A DNA stretch of 64,000 nt from Stigmatella aurantiaca (lineage in GTDB: Bacteria; Myxococcota; Myxococcia; Myxococcales; Myxococcaceae): the NCBI RefSeq assembly GCF_900109545.1, contig NZ_FOAP01000022.1, positions 62,001-126,000 of the forward strand, in the 5' to 3' direction. This document shows, one piece after another, positions 6,892-15,659 of the stretch. Under the pieces are notes generated by a model, which did no database searches, had not been told where the DNA came from, and saw only the letters and a list, made by a program, of their open reading frames with translations. Made by a program: the position numbers and the translations under genes. Position 1 is the stretch's first letter. Each line of letters begins with the position of its first letter.

Positions 6892-9800
6892 CTACGGCTT
6901 GGTGAGGAGTTCGACCTCGGCGAGCGTGACGCCCGCCGGGCCCGTCAGCTCAAGGCGGTAATGGGTGTAGATACCCGGCGTGGAGACCCGGAAGGGGCGC
7001 GTCTGCGAGCGCCAACGGAAGGTCTGGTCGCTGCGCTTGTCGAGGAGCGTGTAGATCACCCCGTCGTTCGAGCCGCTCAGGGTCCAGCCCGTGGGGTCCG
7101 TTCCCGTGGTGCCCGACGTCAGCGTGTAGAAGGTGACCTTCTGCCCTCCCGAGGCGAACAGGTGCTGCACCACGGGGTTCGCCGCGGTGAAGCTCACGCT
7201 CGTCGCCGAGGTGTTGTCGAAGAGCGCGGCCACGTTCGTGCCATCGCTCGACGTGGCCTGGGTGCCCACCGCGATGTCCCGCAGCGGACTCGGGATGTTG
7301 TCATCGGTGGTGAGCGACGGCGGCGCGTTCTCGGCCCCTGCGCCCCAGGAGGAGGGCGAAGGGCCCATGTCGAAGACGAGGGTGGCGCCCTCGGCCAGCA
7401 GCGCATGGGGCACGTAGGTCTTCGCGTACGGCTGCCCGTTGATCGTCAGCCCTCGCACGTAGATATTCTTCGGGCTGTTGTTGGGCGCGTCGATCTGGAT
7501 TCTCTTGCCGTTCTCCAGGTGGATGACCGCATGCTTGAAGAGCGGTGAGCCGATGACGTACTCCGCGCTGCCCACTTGGAGCGGGAAGAGGCCGAGCGCG
7601 CTGAAGAGCTGCCACGCCGACGTCGCCCCGTTGTCCTCGTCACCGACGTAGCCCTGGCCGATGTTGCTGCCCACCCAGAGCCGCGCGAGCGCATCGCGGA
7701 CCTTCTCCTGCGTCTTCCACGGCTGTCCGGCGTGGAGGTACATGTACGGGATGTGGAACGAGGGCTGATTGCTCAGGCCGAGCTGGCCCATGCGCACATC
7801 CCGTGCCTCGCGCATCTCGTGGATGATGCCGCCGTAGCCGCCCGGGAAGCCCGCCGTCTCCGGCGTGGCGAAGAACTGGTCCAGCTTCGCGGCGAGGTTC
7901 ACCCGGCCCCCGTACAGGTTGGCGAGCCCCAGGCCGTCGTACGGCGCGTCGAAGGCCATGTTCCAGCCGTTGGTCTCGGTGTAGTCGCCTCCCCAGCGCC
8001 GCGGATCATACTGGTGCGGCGGCGTGACGAACGCCCCCTCCGCCGTCTTGCCCTGGAAGAACTGGATCGACGGATCAAAGAGGTTCACGTAGTGCTGCGA
8101 GCGCTCGCGGAAGTACTCCGCGCTCTCGGCGAACTCCTGGTGGCGCGGGTGGCTCACGTCCTCCGCGAGGACGCTGGCCATGTTCGCGATGCCGAAGTCA
8201 TTCAGGTAGCCGGCCATCGCCCACGACAGGCCCGCGCCCGTCGAGACCGGGGTGTAGCCGAGGAAGATGGACGCATCGAGCCCCTTGCGCCCGACGCCGT
8301 TGCTCGTGGGCCGCACCGTCGCGTTCCGCAGGGCCGCGTCGAAGGCCGCCTCCGCGTCGAAGTTCCGGACGCCCTTCACGTAGACGTCGGCGAAGGAGAC
8401 ATCCGAGCTCGTGCCCGTCATGAGGTCCGCGTAGCCCGGCGAGGACCAGCGGGCGATCCAGCCGCCTTCCTTGTACTGCTGCACGAAGCCGTCGGCCAGC
8501 TCGCCCGCCTTCGCCGGCGAGAACAGCGCGTAGGCCGGCCAGGTCACCCGGTAGGTGTCCCAGAAGCCGTTGTTCACGTAGATCTTCCCGCTGACGATCT
8601 TCGCGCCCGTCTGGGTGGGCGTGCTCGCGCCCACCGCGGGGGCCACGGGGCTCGCGTGCGCGTAGACGGGCTCGGCCTCCGTGCCGGTGTTCTCGAAGCC
8701 GGAGTTCGGATACAGGAACAGCCGGTACAGGTTGGAGTAGAGCGTGACGAGCGCGTCCTCGCTGGCGCCCTGCACCTCGATGATGCCGAGCTTCTGGTCC
8801 CAGAGCGCCTGCGCGCGCTCCTTCACGCGGGTGAAGGTGTCGCCGTCCGGGAGCTCCATCGCGAGGTTCTTCTTGGCCTGCTCGAGGCTGATGAGCGAGG
8901 TGGCGATCCGCATGGTCACGGTGCGGTCGCTCGAAGGCACGGTGAAGCGAAGGTAGCCGGTCACGTTCGGGCCGCCACCGCCCGTGAGCATGCCGCTGGC
9001 GGACACCGGCCGGTCGAACGTGGCATAGATGAAGAGCCGCGAGGCGCCCGTCGACAGCCCGCTGCCCACGTCGGAGTAGCCCGACAGGCTGCGCGCGGAG
9101 GCGTCGAGGGTGAGCCCCCCGTTGTTGTTCACGTTGTCGAAGATGAGGCTGGCGTCATCGCCGGGGAACGTGAAGCGGAACATCGCCGCGTGGTCCGTGG
9201 GTGCGAGCTCGGCCCGGATGCCATTGTTGAACTTCACCCCGTAGTAGTAGGGCCGGGCGGTCTCGTTCGCGTGCCGGAAGGGCAGCGCGCGCGCATCCCG
9301 GCCTGCGGCCGGCGTGCCCTCCGCCGCCGAAGGCATGACGTGGAAGGTCTGCCGGTCTCCCATCCAGGGGCTCGGCTGGTGGCTCAGGGCCAAGGCCTGG
9401 AGCCGCGGGTGGTTGTTCGCGTCATTGCGGCGGTGGTACTCGTACAGCCAGCTCGTCGTGCCCGCGTTCGTCGCCGGGGTCCAGAAGTTGAACCCGTGTG
9501 GCACGGCCGTCGCGGGGAAGTTGTTGCCCCGCGAGAAGGTGCCGCTCGAGTACGTGCCGCGCAGGGTCGTCACATAGTCCGACAGGTGCGTGGGCCTCGG
9601 GTTGTCGTGCACTTCCTCGATGCGCACATCGTCGATCCATCCCCCGAAGGCCGTCACCGGCCCGTGCGGATTGTCGTAGCCCACCAGGATGCGCTTGATG
9701 CGCTTGCCCGCGGCCACCTCGCCGATGCGGGAGACCTTGTAGTTCCAGTCGTTGGAGTAGAGCGTGCGCGAGGCGCCCTGGCCCGCCGGGCTCAGGATCG

Positions 9801-11013
9801 CATGGTGCTGATCGACGGCGTTCAGCTCGCTCAGATAGGTGCCGTCATCGAAGGCGAGATCCACCGCCGCGTAGGTGCCCGGGTAGCTGAGGTCGTTCGT
9901 CGCCTCGTCCACGAAGATCAGATACGACAGCTCCGTCACGGGCGTGACCCGGACGTCCACGTCGAAGATCTTGTTGTAGGAATAGCCCCGGCCGTTGCCC
10001 GGCACCGAGCCCGCGAAGCGAAACGCGCGCTTGCCCGTGAAGCCCGCGCCGAGCTTGGCGTTCCACGAGGCCCCCGGGCCGTTGCCGGGGAAGCTCTTCA
10101 TGTCCGTCAGGGGACGCGGCGTGTTGTCGCCATTGGAGAGCTGGAGCTCGGCGATCTGCAGGATGTTGCCGCTTTGGTTGGCGGTGACGTTGAGCCGGTA
10201 ATAGGCGTAGGCGGTGGTGTTGGTGAACTCGTAGGTGTGGGTCTCGAAGCGCGAGGCGAACGACACGCCGCTGCGGGTGTCGACCACAGTCCAGCTCGTC
10301 CCGTCCTGAGAGCCCTCCAGGGTCCAGGCGGAGGGGTCGCGCTCGGGCGCGTCATTGGCCGAGGAGACGGCATAGCGCCTCACGGCGATGGGCTCCTCGA
10401 GCTTGACCCGCACCCAGCCCGTCGCCGTGAACGTCAGCCACTTGGAGGTCAGCTCCCCGTCGGCGATGCGGACCGCCGTCTCGTCGGGGGGATTCTCGCC
10501 GTTGGCCGTCACCTCGGTCACCTGATCCATGATGTTGCCGAGGATCCGCGTGTCCGTCTCTCCGGAGACGCCCGAGGACTTCTTCTGCCCATTCGCATCG
10601 GTTTCGACCGTGGAAATCCAGTCAGGCTGCGGATCCTCCTCTTCGAACGACGAGTAGAAGTCCGTGGGTGGCGTGGGGGAGCCACCGTCATCCGGCCCCG
10701 CGTCCGTCCCGGTCCCTCCGTCCGTCCCGGTCCCTCCATCGGTATCCGGCCCCGCGTCCGTCCCGGTCCCTCCGTCCGTCCCGGTCCCTCCATCGGTATC
10801 CGGCCCCGCGTCCGTCCCGGTTCCTCCATCGGTATCCGGCCCCGCGTCCGTCCCAGTTCCTCCGTCAGGATTCGGCCCCCCGTCGTTGACGGTGCCCGAG
10901 TCGGGCTCTCCGCCCGGGCCGGGCTCGGGATCGGACGAGGAACCACAACCGATGGCCATCACGGCCACTGCGATGGCGAGCAAACGATGAACGCCTTGTG
11001 TGCGATTGAGCAT
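6892..11013 (-). CDS. secreted GH92 alpha-mannosidase with F5/8C (discoidin) domains
   Basis: I start at ATG 11013 (AAGGG upstream), giving 1373 residues, because the signal peptide then begins at residue 1 and ends in a lipobox M-A-I-G-C23. A linker of Asp/Gly/Thr repeats follows to about residue 115. Next is an F5/8-type C domain (about 150-300, with TSKWLTF and WTLEGSQDG) and a jelly-roll-like region. The GH92 module carries GFWDTYRVTWPAYALF, WSSPGYADLMTGTSSD and, near residue 1130, GDEDNGATSAW with the acidic catalytic residues. A second F5/8C domain fills the last 140 residues. GH92 enzymes are calcium-dependent exo-alpha-mannosidases on glycans. The F5/8C domains probably bind the substrate, suggesting a predatory or degradative role at the cell surface. 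Confidence 0.88.
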   Translation of the reverse strand: MLNRTQGVHRLLAIAVAVMAIGCGSSSDPEPGPGGEPDSGTVNDGGPNPDGGTGTDAGPDTDGGTGTDAGPDTDGGTGTDGGTGTDAGPDTDGGTGTDGGTGTDAGPDDGGSPTPPTDFYSSFEEEDPQPDWISTVETDANGQKKSSGVSGETDTRILGNIMDQVTEVTANGENPPDETAVRIADGELTSKWLTFTATGWVRVKLEEPIAVRRYAVSSANDAPERDPSAWTLEGSQDGTSWTVVDTRSGVSFASRFETHTYEFTNTTAYAYYRLNVTANQSGNILQIAELQLSNGDNTPRPLTDMKSFPGNGPGASWNAKLGAGFTGKRAFRFAGSVPGNGRGYSYNKIFDVDVRVTPVTELSYLIFVDEATNDLSYPGTYAAVDLAFDDGTYLSELNAVDQHHAILSPAGQGASRTLYSNDWNYKVSRIGEVAAGKRIKRILVGYDNPHGPVTAFGGWIDDVRIEEVHDNPRPTHLSDYVTTLRGTYSSGTFSRGNNFPATAVPHGFNFWTPATNAGTTSWLYEYHRRNDANNHPRLQALALSHQPSPWMGDRQTFHVMPSAAEGTPAAGRDARALPFRHANETARPYYYGVKFNNGIRAELAPTDHAAMFRFTFPGDDASLIFDNVNNNGGLTLDASARSLSGYSDVGSGLSTGASRLFIYATFDRPVSASGMLTGGGGPNVTGYLRFTVPSSDRTVTMRIATSLISLEQAKKNLAMELPDGDTFTRVKERAQALWDQKLGIIEVQGASEDALVTLYSNLYRLFLYPNSGFENTGTEAEPVYAHASPVAPAVGASTPTQTGAKIVSGKIYVNNGFWDTYRVTWPAYALFSPAKAGELADGFVQQYKEGGWIARWSSPGYADLMTGTSSDVSFADVYVKGVRNFDAEAAFDAALRNATVRPTSNGVGRKGLDASIFLGYTPVSTGAGLSWAMAGYLNDFGIANMASVLAEDVSHPRHQEFAESAEYFRERSQHYVNLFDPSIQFFQGKTAEGAFVTPPHQYDPRRWGGDYTETNGWNMAFDAPYDGLGLANLYGGRVNLAAKLDQFFATPETAGFPGGYGGIIHEMREARDVRMGQLGLSNQPSFHIPYMYLHAGQPWKTQEKVRDALARLWVGSNIGQGYVGDEDNGATSAWQLFSALGLFPLQVGSAEYVIGSPLFKHAVIHLENGKRIQIDAPNNSPKNIYVRGLTINGQPYAKTYVPHALLAEGATLVFDMGPSPSSWGAGAENAPPSLTTDDNIPSPLRDIAVGTQATSSDGTNVAALFDNTSATSVSFTAANPVVQHLFASGGQKVTFYTLTSGTTGTDPTGWTLSGSNDGVIYTLLDKRSDQTFRWRSQTRPFRVSTPGIYTHYRLELTGPAGVTLAEVELLTKP
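10691..10870. repeat. in-frame tandem repeats coding the GH92 linker
   Basis: Two perfect 54-bp units start at 10691 and 10745, then two shortened 36-bp versions start at 10799 and 10835. All begin TCCGGCCCCGCGTCCGT on the plus strand. They code the Asp/Gly/Thr linker on the minus strand (GTDAGPDTDGG pattern) and could vary in number by slippage without breaking the frame. Confidence 0.85.
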
Positions 11014-11152
11014 GCATGAACCCTTACGGGAATGTGGCCGTGATGCGCAGCCAATAAGCGGCGCCCATCCTGCCCCACCTGCCCTTCCGGCATCGCCCCT
11101 ATTTGGTGCATCCCTGCTCCCACCCGGTAGGCTCGGGAGAAAAGGAGCCTCC

Positions 11153-11668
11153 ATGTCCAGAAAGCCTCCGTTGAACCCTGGCGCGCTGCCTCCGGGAACC
11201 TTCGTGGGCCCCTGGCAGGTGGCGCGCTGGCACGCACGAGGCGGCAACGGCACCGTGTACCAGGCATGGAAGACGGGTCCTGAAGGCACAGGGCCCGTGG
11301 CCCTCAAGCTGGCCCTCTATCCCGAGGACAGGCGATTCAGCAGGGAAGCCGGACTCCTCTCGCGCCTCCAGCATCCACACGTGCCACGGCTGCTGGAGTC
11401 CGGACAGTGGCGGCACCCTTCCGGTGTCTCATACCCCTACCTGGCGATGGAGTGGGTGGAGGGCGAGCCCCTGTACGCATGGGGCCAGGGGTCCTCGCCG
11501 TCTTCCCGTCAGGTCATGCGGGTGCTGGCACACCTGGCACGCGCACTGGAGGCCACGCATGCGGCCGACGGGGTCCACCGCGACGTCAAAGGGAGATACA
11601 GTGCTTTCTGTACCTCCGGACGTCGATGCGAAGGTGCAGTCCAGAGGGGAAGTAGCAGCGCCGGGTAG
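11153..11668 (+). pseudogene. Ser/Thr protein kinase, N-terminal half, broken after HRDVKG
   Basis: ATG at 11153 follows a strong AAAGGAG site. The protein shows kinase subdomains I-VIb in order: glycine loop ARGGNGTVYQA (28-38), V-A-L-K52, the hinge AMEWVEGEPL, and the catalytic loop H142-R-D-V-K-G147. Similarity stops at base 11593: where D-N-V-L-V would be expected, the frame reads RYSAFC and ends at 11668. The DFG motif, activation loop and C-lobe are missing, so it cannot be an active kinase. A fragment resembling the C-terminus of the same kinase type occurs at about 19440-19712, suggesting that the intervening island was inserted here. The stop-proximal 75 bases are island DNA. Confidence 0.85.
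11588..11612 (+). promoter_or_regulatory. Shine-Dalgarno supplied by kinase codons, plus dyad over GTG
   Basis: AAAGGGAG (11588-11595) consists largely of the kinase codons for K146-G147 and sits 5 bases before the GTG at 11601. TACAG (11597-11601) and CTGTA (11608-11612) form a small dyad across that start. The site decides the start of the next gene. Confidence 0.5.
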
Positions 11669-12707
11669 TCCGGAGGAGAGGCAGAACTCCAGTCCGGCTG
11701 ACGTCTCGCCGGGTAGCGTGCCGGTCGTCCCCGAGCGGAGCCCCCGGAGCGCAGCGGAGGGGGCGCAGCGAGGCCCTACAGAGCTGCATGGGATGGGGCT
11801 CCTCGTCTACGAGGTGCTCGCCTGCTTCGTTGTCGTCGTGCTCGGGTGGCTGTTCTGGGGCTGGATGGGCGGCGGGTGGCGGGCCGCCGTGTTCGCTGCG
11901 GTCTGCGGGGGGCTCCCGCTTGCGGTGTCACTGCGTGGTGAACTGCGCGGGCGTGTGGTGGCGTGGTGGGCGCGCGTGCGGCTGGCGTGGTGGGCCCGGC
12001 GCTGGCCGCGCCTCCCCCAGCGAGAACCCCTCACGCCGTGTCGGGAGTGCGGCAAGGTGCTGCCGTACCCGTGCGCCACGCCGCTGTGCGACGGCTGCTT
12101 GAGCGAGCCGACGCGCGAGGAGCTTCAGCAGCAAGCGGACGCCATGGCGGCGCGCTGGCGTCAGGCGAGCGCGGACGCGGATGAACTCCGGGCAGTCCTG
12201 CTGGTGGAGCGCAGTGAGTTGCGGCTCGCGGAACATGCTGCCGAGGCGTACAGAGCACAGGCAGACCGTGTAACGCGCGATGCCCAGGCGCAGCACAACC
12301 GGCACTTCCGCGCCGTGCTGGAGCTGCGGCGCCGCCGGAAACTGCACACCGAGCTAATGGGCTACGTCGGCCTGCTCAAACAGGCGCTGCGCAAGGCCCA
12401 GCGGAACCTCTCTGCGGCGGACGCGGCGGTCCTTCGGCGCTTCGACGAAGCACGCGCCTACTGCCGGGAGCTGGAGCACGAGCGCCGCGAGCGCACGCGC
12501 CAACAGGAGCGCGCGGACGAGCTGCACCGCAGGCTGGAGACGGCCGAGCGGGACCACGAAGCGACGGCGGAGGCGCTGCACATAGCGCTGCGCGAGCGTG
12601 ACGCGCTGGACAAGGAACGCACGCGCCTGGCCGTGGAGCTGGAGGTGCTGGGCGAACACCTGGAACGCGCCCAGGAGAGCGCACGGCACCCGGAGGACAC
12701 CAAGTGA
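11601..12707 (+). CDS. membrane-anchored zinc-motif coiled-coil protein (island gene 1)
   Basis: GTG at 11601 is chosen for the perfect ribosome site just upstream; the longer open frame before it runs through the kinase in the wrong phase. The 368-residue protein has a Ser/Pro-rich N-terminus, two hydrophobic segments (around VYEVLACFVVVVLGWLFWGW and AAVFAAVCGGLPLAV), a basic stretch, a four-cysteine motif C-x2-C-x8-C-x4-C-x2-C-like (CRECGKVLPYPC, LCDGC), and then about 230 residues of Arg/Glu/Ala-rich coiled coil. I do not recognise the family. It overlaps the next gene by 4 bp (GTGA) and opens a series of tightly coupled phage-like genes. Confidence 0.7.
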   Translation: MLSVPPDVDAKVQSRGEVAAPGSPEERQNSSPADVSPGSVPVVPERSPRSAAEGAQRGPTELHGMGLLVYEVLACFVVVVLGWLFWGWMGGGWRAAVFAAVCGGLPLAVSLRGELRGRVVAWWARVRLAWWARRWPRLPQREPLTPCRECGKVLPYPCATPLCDGCLSEPTREELQQQADAMAARWRQASADADELRAVLLVERSELRLAEHAAEAYRAQADRVTRDAQAQHNRHFRAVLELRRRRKLHTELMGYVGLLKQALRKAQRNLSAADAAVLRRFDEARAYCRELEHERRERTRQQERADELHRRLETAERDHEATAEALHIALRERDALDKERTRLAVELEVLGEHLERAQESARHPEDTK

Positions 12708-13471
12708 TCGCCTCCGTGGCTGCTCTCCTGGAGCACGCCACGGACCTCCAAGCCTTGACCCTCTGGCAACCCTGGGCGTGGGCAGTCGCCACGCCCGAGG
12801 TGGGCAAGGACGTGGAGAACCGTGGCTGGGAACCTCCGCCCTCGGCGCTCGGCAGGCCGTTGGCGATTCATGCGGGCCTCACCTACGACGCGGACAGCGC
12901 GGCGAGCATTGCCGAGGAGCTGGGCGTACGCGTGCCGGGCAAGGCCCAGTGCGTGCGCGGCGCCGTGGTGGCCGTGGCGGTGCTGGCGCGCGCAGAAGCC
13001 CAGAGCCGCTCCCGCTGGTGGGTGCCGGGCAACGTGGCGTGGTGCCTCGCAGGCACCGTGACACTCCCCCGGCCGGTGCCGTGCAAAGGCGCACAGGGCC
13101 TCTGGCGCCTGCCGCCGGAAGTGCTGGCCCAGGTCCGCACCCAGGTGCTTGAGGCGCTGGCGCCTGTGGCACCCACGCGCGTGAGCGGGCGCGTACATGG
13201 CGGCAGCTCGCGCGGCGGCCCGGCCGTCGTCACTGGCGCGGTGACGATTCGTGGTGGCCAGGTGGTGCCGTGCGAGGACTGCCGCCGGCCGATTCTCGGC
13301 TACGGGCCCGGCCCCCACCGCCATGGCGGCTACCTGCTGGCGCGCGGCATGGGCGCGCCAGGTGGCGGCCCCTGGCCCACCTGCGGCCACGGCGAGTGCT
13401 ACCGGATGAGCTGCCTGGGCAAGCCCGAGGCGCCGCCCTGCTGTGCCAGCGCGGAAGGGAGCGCCGCGTGA
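12704..13471 (+). CDS. ASCH domain protein with C-terminal cysteine motifs
   Basis: GTG at 12704 overlaps the previous stop. Residues 17-155 look like an ASCH domain: LTLWQPWAWAV, then KDVENRGW, and LAIHAG. ASCH domains are related to the PUA fold and bind or act on RNA or modified nucleosides; many are encoded by phages. The C-terminal part has CEDC, CGHGEC and CC motifs that may bind zinc and is not standard for the family. The order ASCH, HTH, methylase, nuclease is typical of phage early or accessory gene blocks. Confidence 0.7.
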   Translation: MIASVAALLEHATDLQALTLWQPWAWAVATPEVGKDVENRGWEPPPSALGRPLAIHAGLTYDADSAASIAEELGVRVPGKAQCVRGAVVAVAVLARAEAQSRSRWWVPGNVAWCLAGTVTLPRPVPCKGAQGLWRLPPEVLAQVRTQVLEALAPVAPTRVSGRVHGGSSRGGPAVVTGAVTIRGGQVVPCEDCRRPILGYGPGPHRHGGYLLARGMGAPGGGPWPTCGHGECYRMSCLGKPEAPPCCASAEGSAA

Positions 13472-13674
13472 GCACCCCCAAAGAGAAGGACCTCGCCGAG
13501 GCCAAGGACCGGCACAGCGCGAAGCAGGAGGAACAGCGCAAGGCCGTGCGCCGCCAGGTGCGCGCGGGGCTCAGCGACGCGGCGATTGCCCGCGTGCTGC
13601 GCATGGGCAAGGCGACGGTGAAGCAGCTCCGCACGGAGCTGGGCCTGCCGAAGAACTCCGGGAGGCGCGAATGA
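13468..13674 (+). CDS. small helix-turn-helix protein
   Basis: A 68-residue protein from GTG 13468, which overlaps the previous stop by 4 bp and has AAGGGAG upstream. The first half is highly charged (KEKDLAEAKDRHSAKQEEQ). The second half carries a helix-turn-helix: LSDAAIARVLRMGKATVKQL. It resembles short phage-borne DNA-binding proteins. Its own stop overlaps the ATG of the methylase gene, so all of these are probably translated from one message. Confidence 0.65.
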   Translation: MSTPKEKDLAEAKDRHSAKQEEQRKAVRRQVRAGLSDAAIARVLRMGKATVKQLRTELGLPKNSGRRE

Positions 13675-14681
13675 GCGGCGAGCCGTTGAAGGCGCCCTTC
13701 CCGTGGTTCGGCGGCAAGAGCCGGGCGGCCTCGCTCATCTGGGAGGGCTTCGGGGACGTGCCCAACTACGTGGAGCCGTTCGCGGGCTCGCTGGCGGTTC
13801 TCCTCGCGCGGCCCACGCCGCCGCGCGTGGAGACGGTGAACGACGTGGACCACTACCTGGCCAACTTCTGGCGGGCCCTCTCCCAGGCGCCCGAGGAGGT
13901 GGCGCGGCACGCGGACAACCCCGTCTCCGAGGTGGACCTGCACGCATGGCACCGCTGGCTGGTGGACAACGCGGAGTTCCGCACGCGGATGGAGAAGGAC
14001 CCTCTCCACTTCGATGCACTCGTGGCCGGGCGGTGGCTGTGGGGCATCTCCCAGTGGATTGGTTCCGGGTGGTGCTCCGCCCCCCAGTGGAAGGGCCGTG
14101 CGCATCCAGGCAACGGCATGCGCGGCATCCACGGACGGCGGGTGCGAGAGGTGGACCCGGAGCCATGGCAGCAAAAGCCCGACCTCGCGGGGAGTCGTGG
14201 CGCGGCTGGACGCGGCGTGCATGCAAGCGGGCGCCGCAACCAAGCGCTGCTGGAGTGGATGGGGCAGCTTGCTGCGCGGCTCCGGTATGTGCGCGTCTGC
14301 TGTGGTGACTGGAAGCGCGTGCTGACACCTGCTGCCACGTCCCAGATAGGCGTGACGGCGGTGCTGCTGGACCCGCCCTATGCCCACGACACAGGGCGGG
14401 ACCCGGCCCTCTACGCCCACGACGCGGCGGATGTGAGCCGGGAGGTGCGCGAGTGGGCCCTGGCCCACGGCGAGGACCCGAAGCTGCGGATAGCCCTGTG
14501 CGGCTACGAGGGCGAGCACGACATGCCGCCCACCTGGCGGTGCGTGGCGTGGAAAGCAGCTGGCGGGTACTCGGCGGCGCGAGGCAAAGGCGCCAACGCC
14601 GAGCGTGAGCGGGTGTGGTTCTCGCCGCACTGCCTCCAGGCCCGCCAGGCGGACCTCTTCGAGCGGAGGGCCACGCCATGA
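13671..14681 (+). CDS. D12-class DNA N6-adenine methyltransferase
   Basis: ATG at 13671 (ATGA overlap) gives 336 residues. The D12-class landmarks are present in order: P-W-F-G-G-K near residue 15 (S-adenosylmethionine side), Y-V-E-P-F-A-G-S-L for the methyl-donor pocket, and the catalytic D234-P-P-Y237. This is the Dam/phage methylase group; it methylates adenine in a short DNA site that cannot be read from sequence. No restriction endonuclease of the usual type lies next to it, so it looks like an orphan phage methylase, comparable in kind to the Mox methylase known from myxophage Mx8. The middle (residues 125-200) is long and Arg/Gly-rich. Confidence 0.85.
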   Translation: MSGEPLKAPFPWFGGKSRAASLIWEGFGDVPNYVEPFAGSLAVLLARPTPPRVETVNDVDHYLANFWRALSQAPEEVARHADNPVSEVDLHAWHRWLVDNAEFRTRMEKDPLHFDALVAGRWLWGISQWIGSGWCSAPQWKGRAHPGNGMRGIHGRRVREVDPEPWQQKPDLAGSRGAAGRGVHASGRRNQALLEWMGQLAARLRYVRVCCGDWKRVLTPAATSQIGVTAVLLDPPYAHDTGRDPALYAHDAADVSREVREWALAHGEDPKLRIALCGYEGEHDMPPTWRCVAWKAAGGYSAARGKGANAERERVWFSPHCLQARQADLFERRATP

Positions 14682-15247
14682 CGGGCGCCGAAGCGGCCGA
14701 GAGGCGCAAGGCGCTGGGCTACACACAGGCGGCTCTGGCCAAGTTGCTGGGCACCTCCTCCCCCACCATGGCGCGGTGGGAGGCGGCCGAGTCCGCGCCC
14801 GAGGCGCTCACCCGGGCCCTGGGGAACCTCGCCCCCTCGACTGGGGGTGGACGGGGGCCGTACCGGCGCGCCGCCGCCGGGATGGCCACGCCCGAGCCCC
14901 CCAGCGCCCCGCCAGCGCGCCAGAGACGGCGGGAGGGCCTGACACCGCCCCCCACCCCGAAGGCGCGCAGGAAGCCCACCCAGGCCCCGCCGCCCCTGCC
15001 TGCCCGGAAGCCCATCACCCCCGAGGTGCAGGAGGCGGCAGCTGTGGGCGCGGTGCTGCTCGAGGACATGAGCGCGGTGGCCGAGCGCGTGGCGGAACTG
15101 CTGGGCCTTGAGGACGCCACGCGCCACGCCCGGCGCGTGCTGCCTCCGCCGCGCTACCCGGTGGCGGCCTGCCAGCGCTGCCCGTGGAAGCGCTGCCCCG
15201 TGCCGCTCGTGGCGGCCCCGGCCGAGGGGTGCTGCCTATGGCGCTGA
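14678..15247 (+). CDS. XRE-type DNA-binding protein with proline-rich linker
   Basis: ATG at 14678 overlaps the methylase stop (ATGA) and gives 189 residues. Residues 1-50 form a helix-turn-helix of the Cro/XRE kind (RRKALGYTQAALAKLLGTSS, then PTMARWE). A Pro/Arg-rich linker leads to a short helical region (EVQEAAAVGAVLLEDMSAVAERVAELLGLE). The protein ends in a cysteine cluster (CQRCPWKRC, then CC) that may bind metal. It could be the repressor of the element or a methylase-linked controller protein; nothing decides between these. Confidence 0.7.
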   Translation: MTGAEAAERRKALGYTQAALAKLLGTSSPTMARWEAAESAPEALTRALGNLAPSTGGGRGPYRRAAAGMATPEPPSAPPARQRRREGLTPPPTPKARRKPTQAPPPLPARKPITPEVQEAAAVGAVLLEDMSAVAERVAELLGLEDATRHARRVLPPPRYPVAACQRCPWKRCPVPLVAAPAEGCCLWR

Positions 15248-15659
15248 TGCTGGCCGAGAACCCCCGCTTCGCCGTGCTGCGCGCACTGGAGCGGGCCCGG
15301 GAGCGCATTGCCCGCGGGCACCCCTCGATTGCCTGTGCGCTCAAGCCGGAACGGCTCACAGAGCGGGCCTGGGTGGATCTGGACCGGACGGTGGATGACG
15401 TGCGCTTTGAGCCGGCCCCGCGCCCTTCCTCCAGGTGCCGCCCTACCGCCGGGGCGAGAGCTTCCACCTCACCGAGTTGCGCGAGCTGCTGCAGGCCGCC
15501 CGCCGCAACGCCTTCCTTGCCTGGGAAGACCCGGGCGGCCTCACCCGCGCCCAGGCCGTGGCGGTGCTCGCGTGCGCCCTGGAGCGCCTGCGCGCGGCGC
15601 CCGCCAAGAGCCCCGGGCCGTTGTTCGACATCCCTAACCCCAACAGGAGAAACCCATGA
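15238..15659 (+). CDS. island gene of unknown function with apparent -1 frameshift
   Basis: ATG at 15238 overlaps the previous gene by 10 bp. One frame reads MALMLAENPRFAVLRALERA through DVRFEPAPRP and then turns into low-quality Ser/Cys sequence. The next frame continues smoothly as FLQVPPYRRGESFHL and on to a stop at 15659 that overlaps the nuclease start by ATGA. Reading one C twice at about 15423 (CGC CCT to CGC CCC TTC) joins the halves into about 140 residues. This could be a one-base deletion, a sequencing error, or a programmed shift. A GTG at 15435 could also start the second half alone. The family is not recognised. Confidence 0.5.

Noticed and set aside
7576-11019. Very long open frame on the plus strand opposite the GH92 gene
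   Set aside because: Its product is Arg/His/Ala-rich without domains; it exists only because high-GC codon use on the minus strand leaves few stops in the opposite frame.
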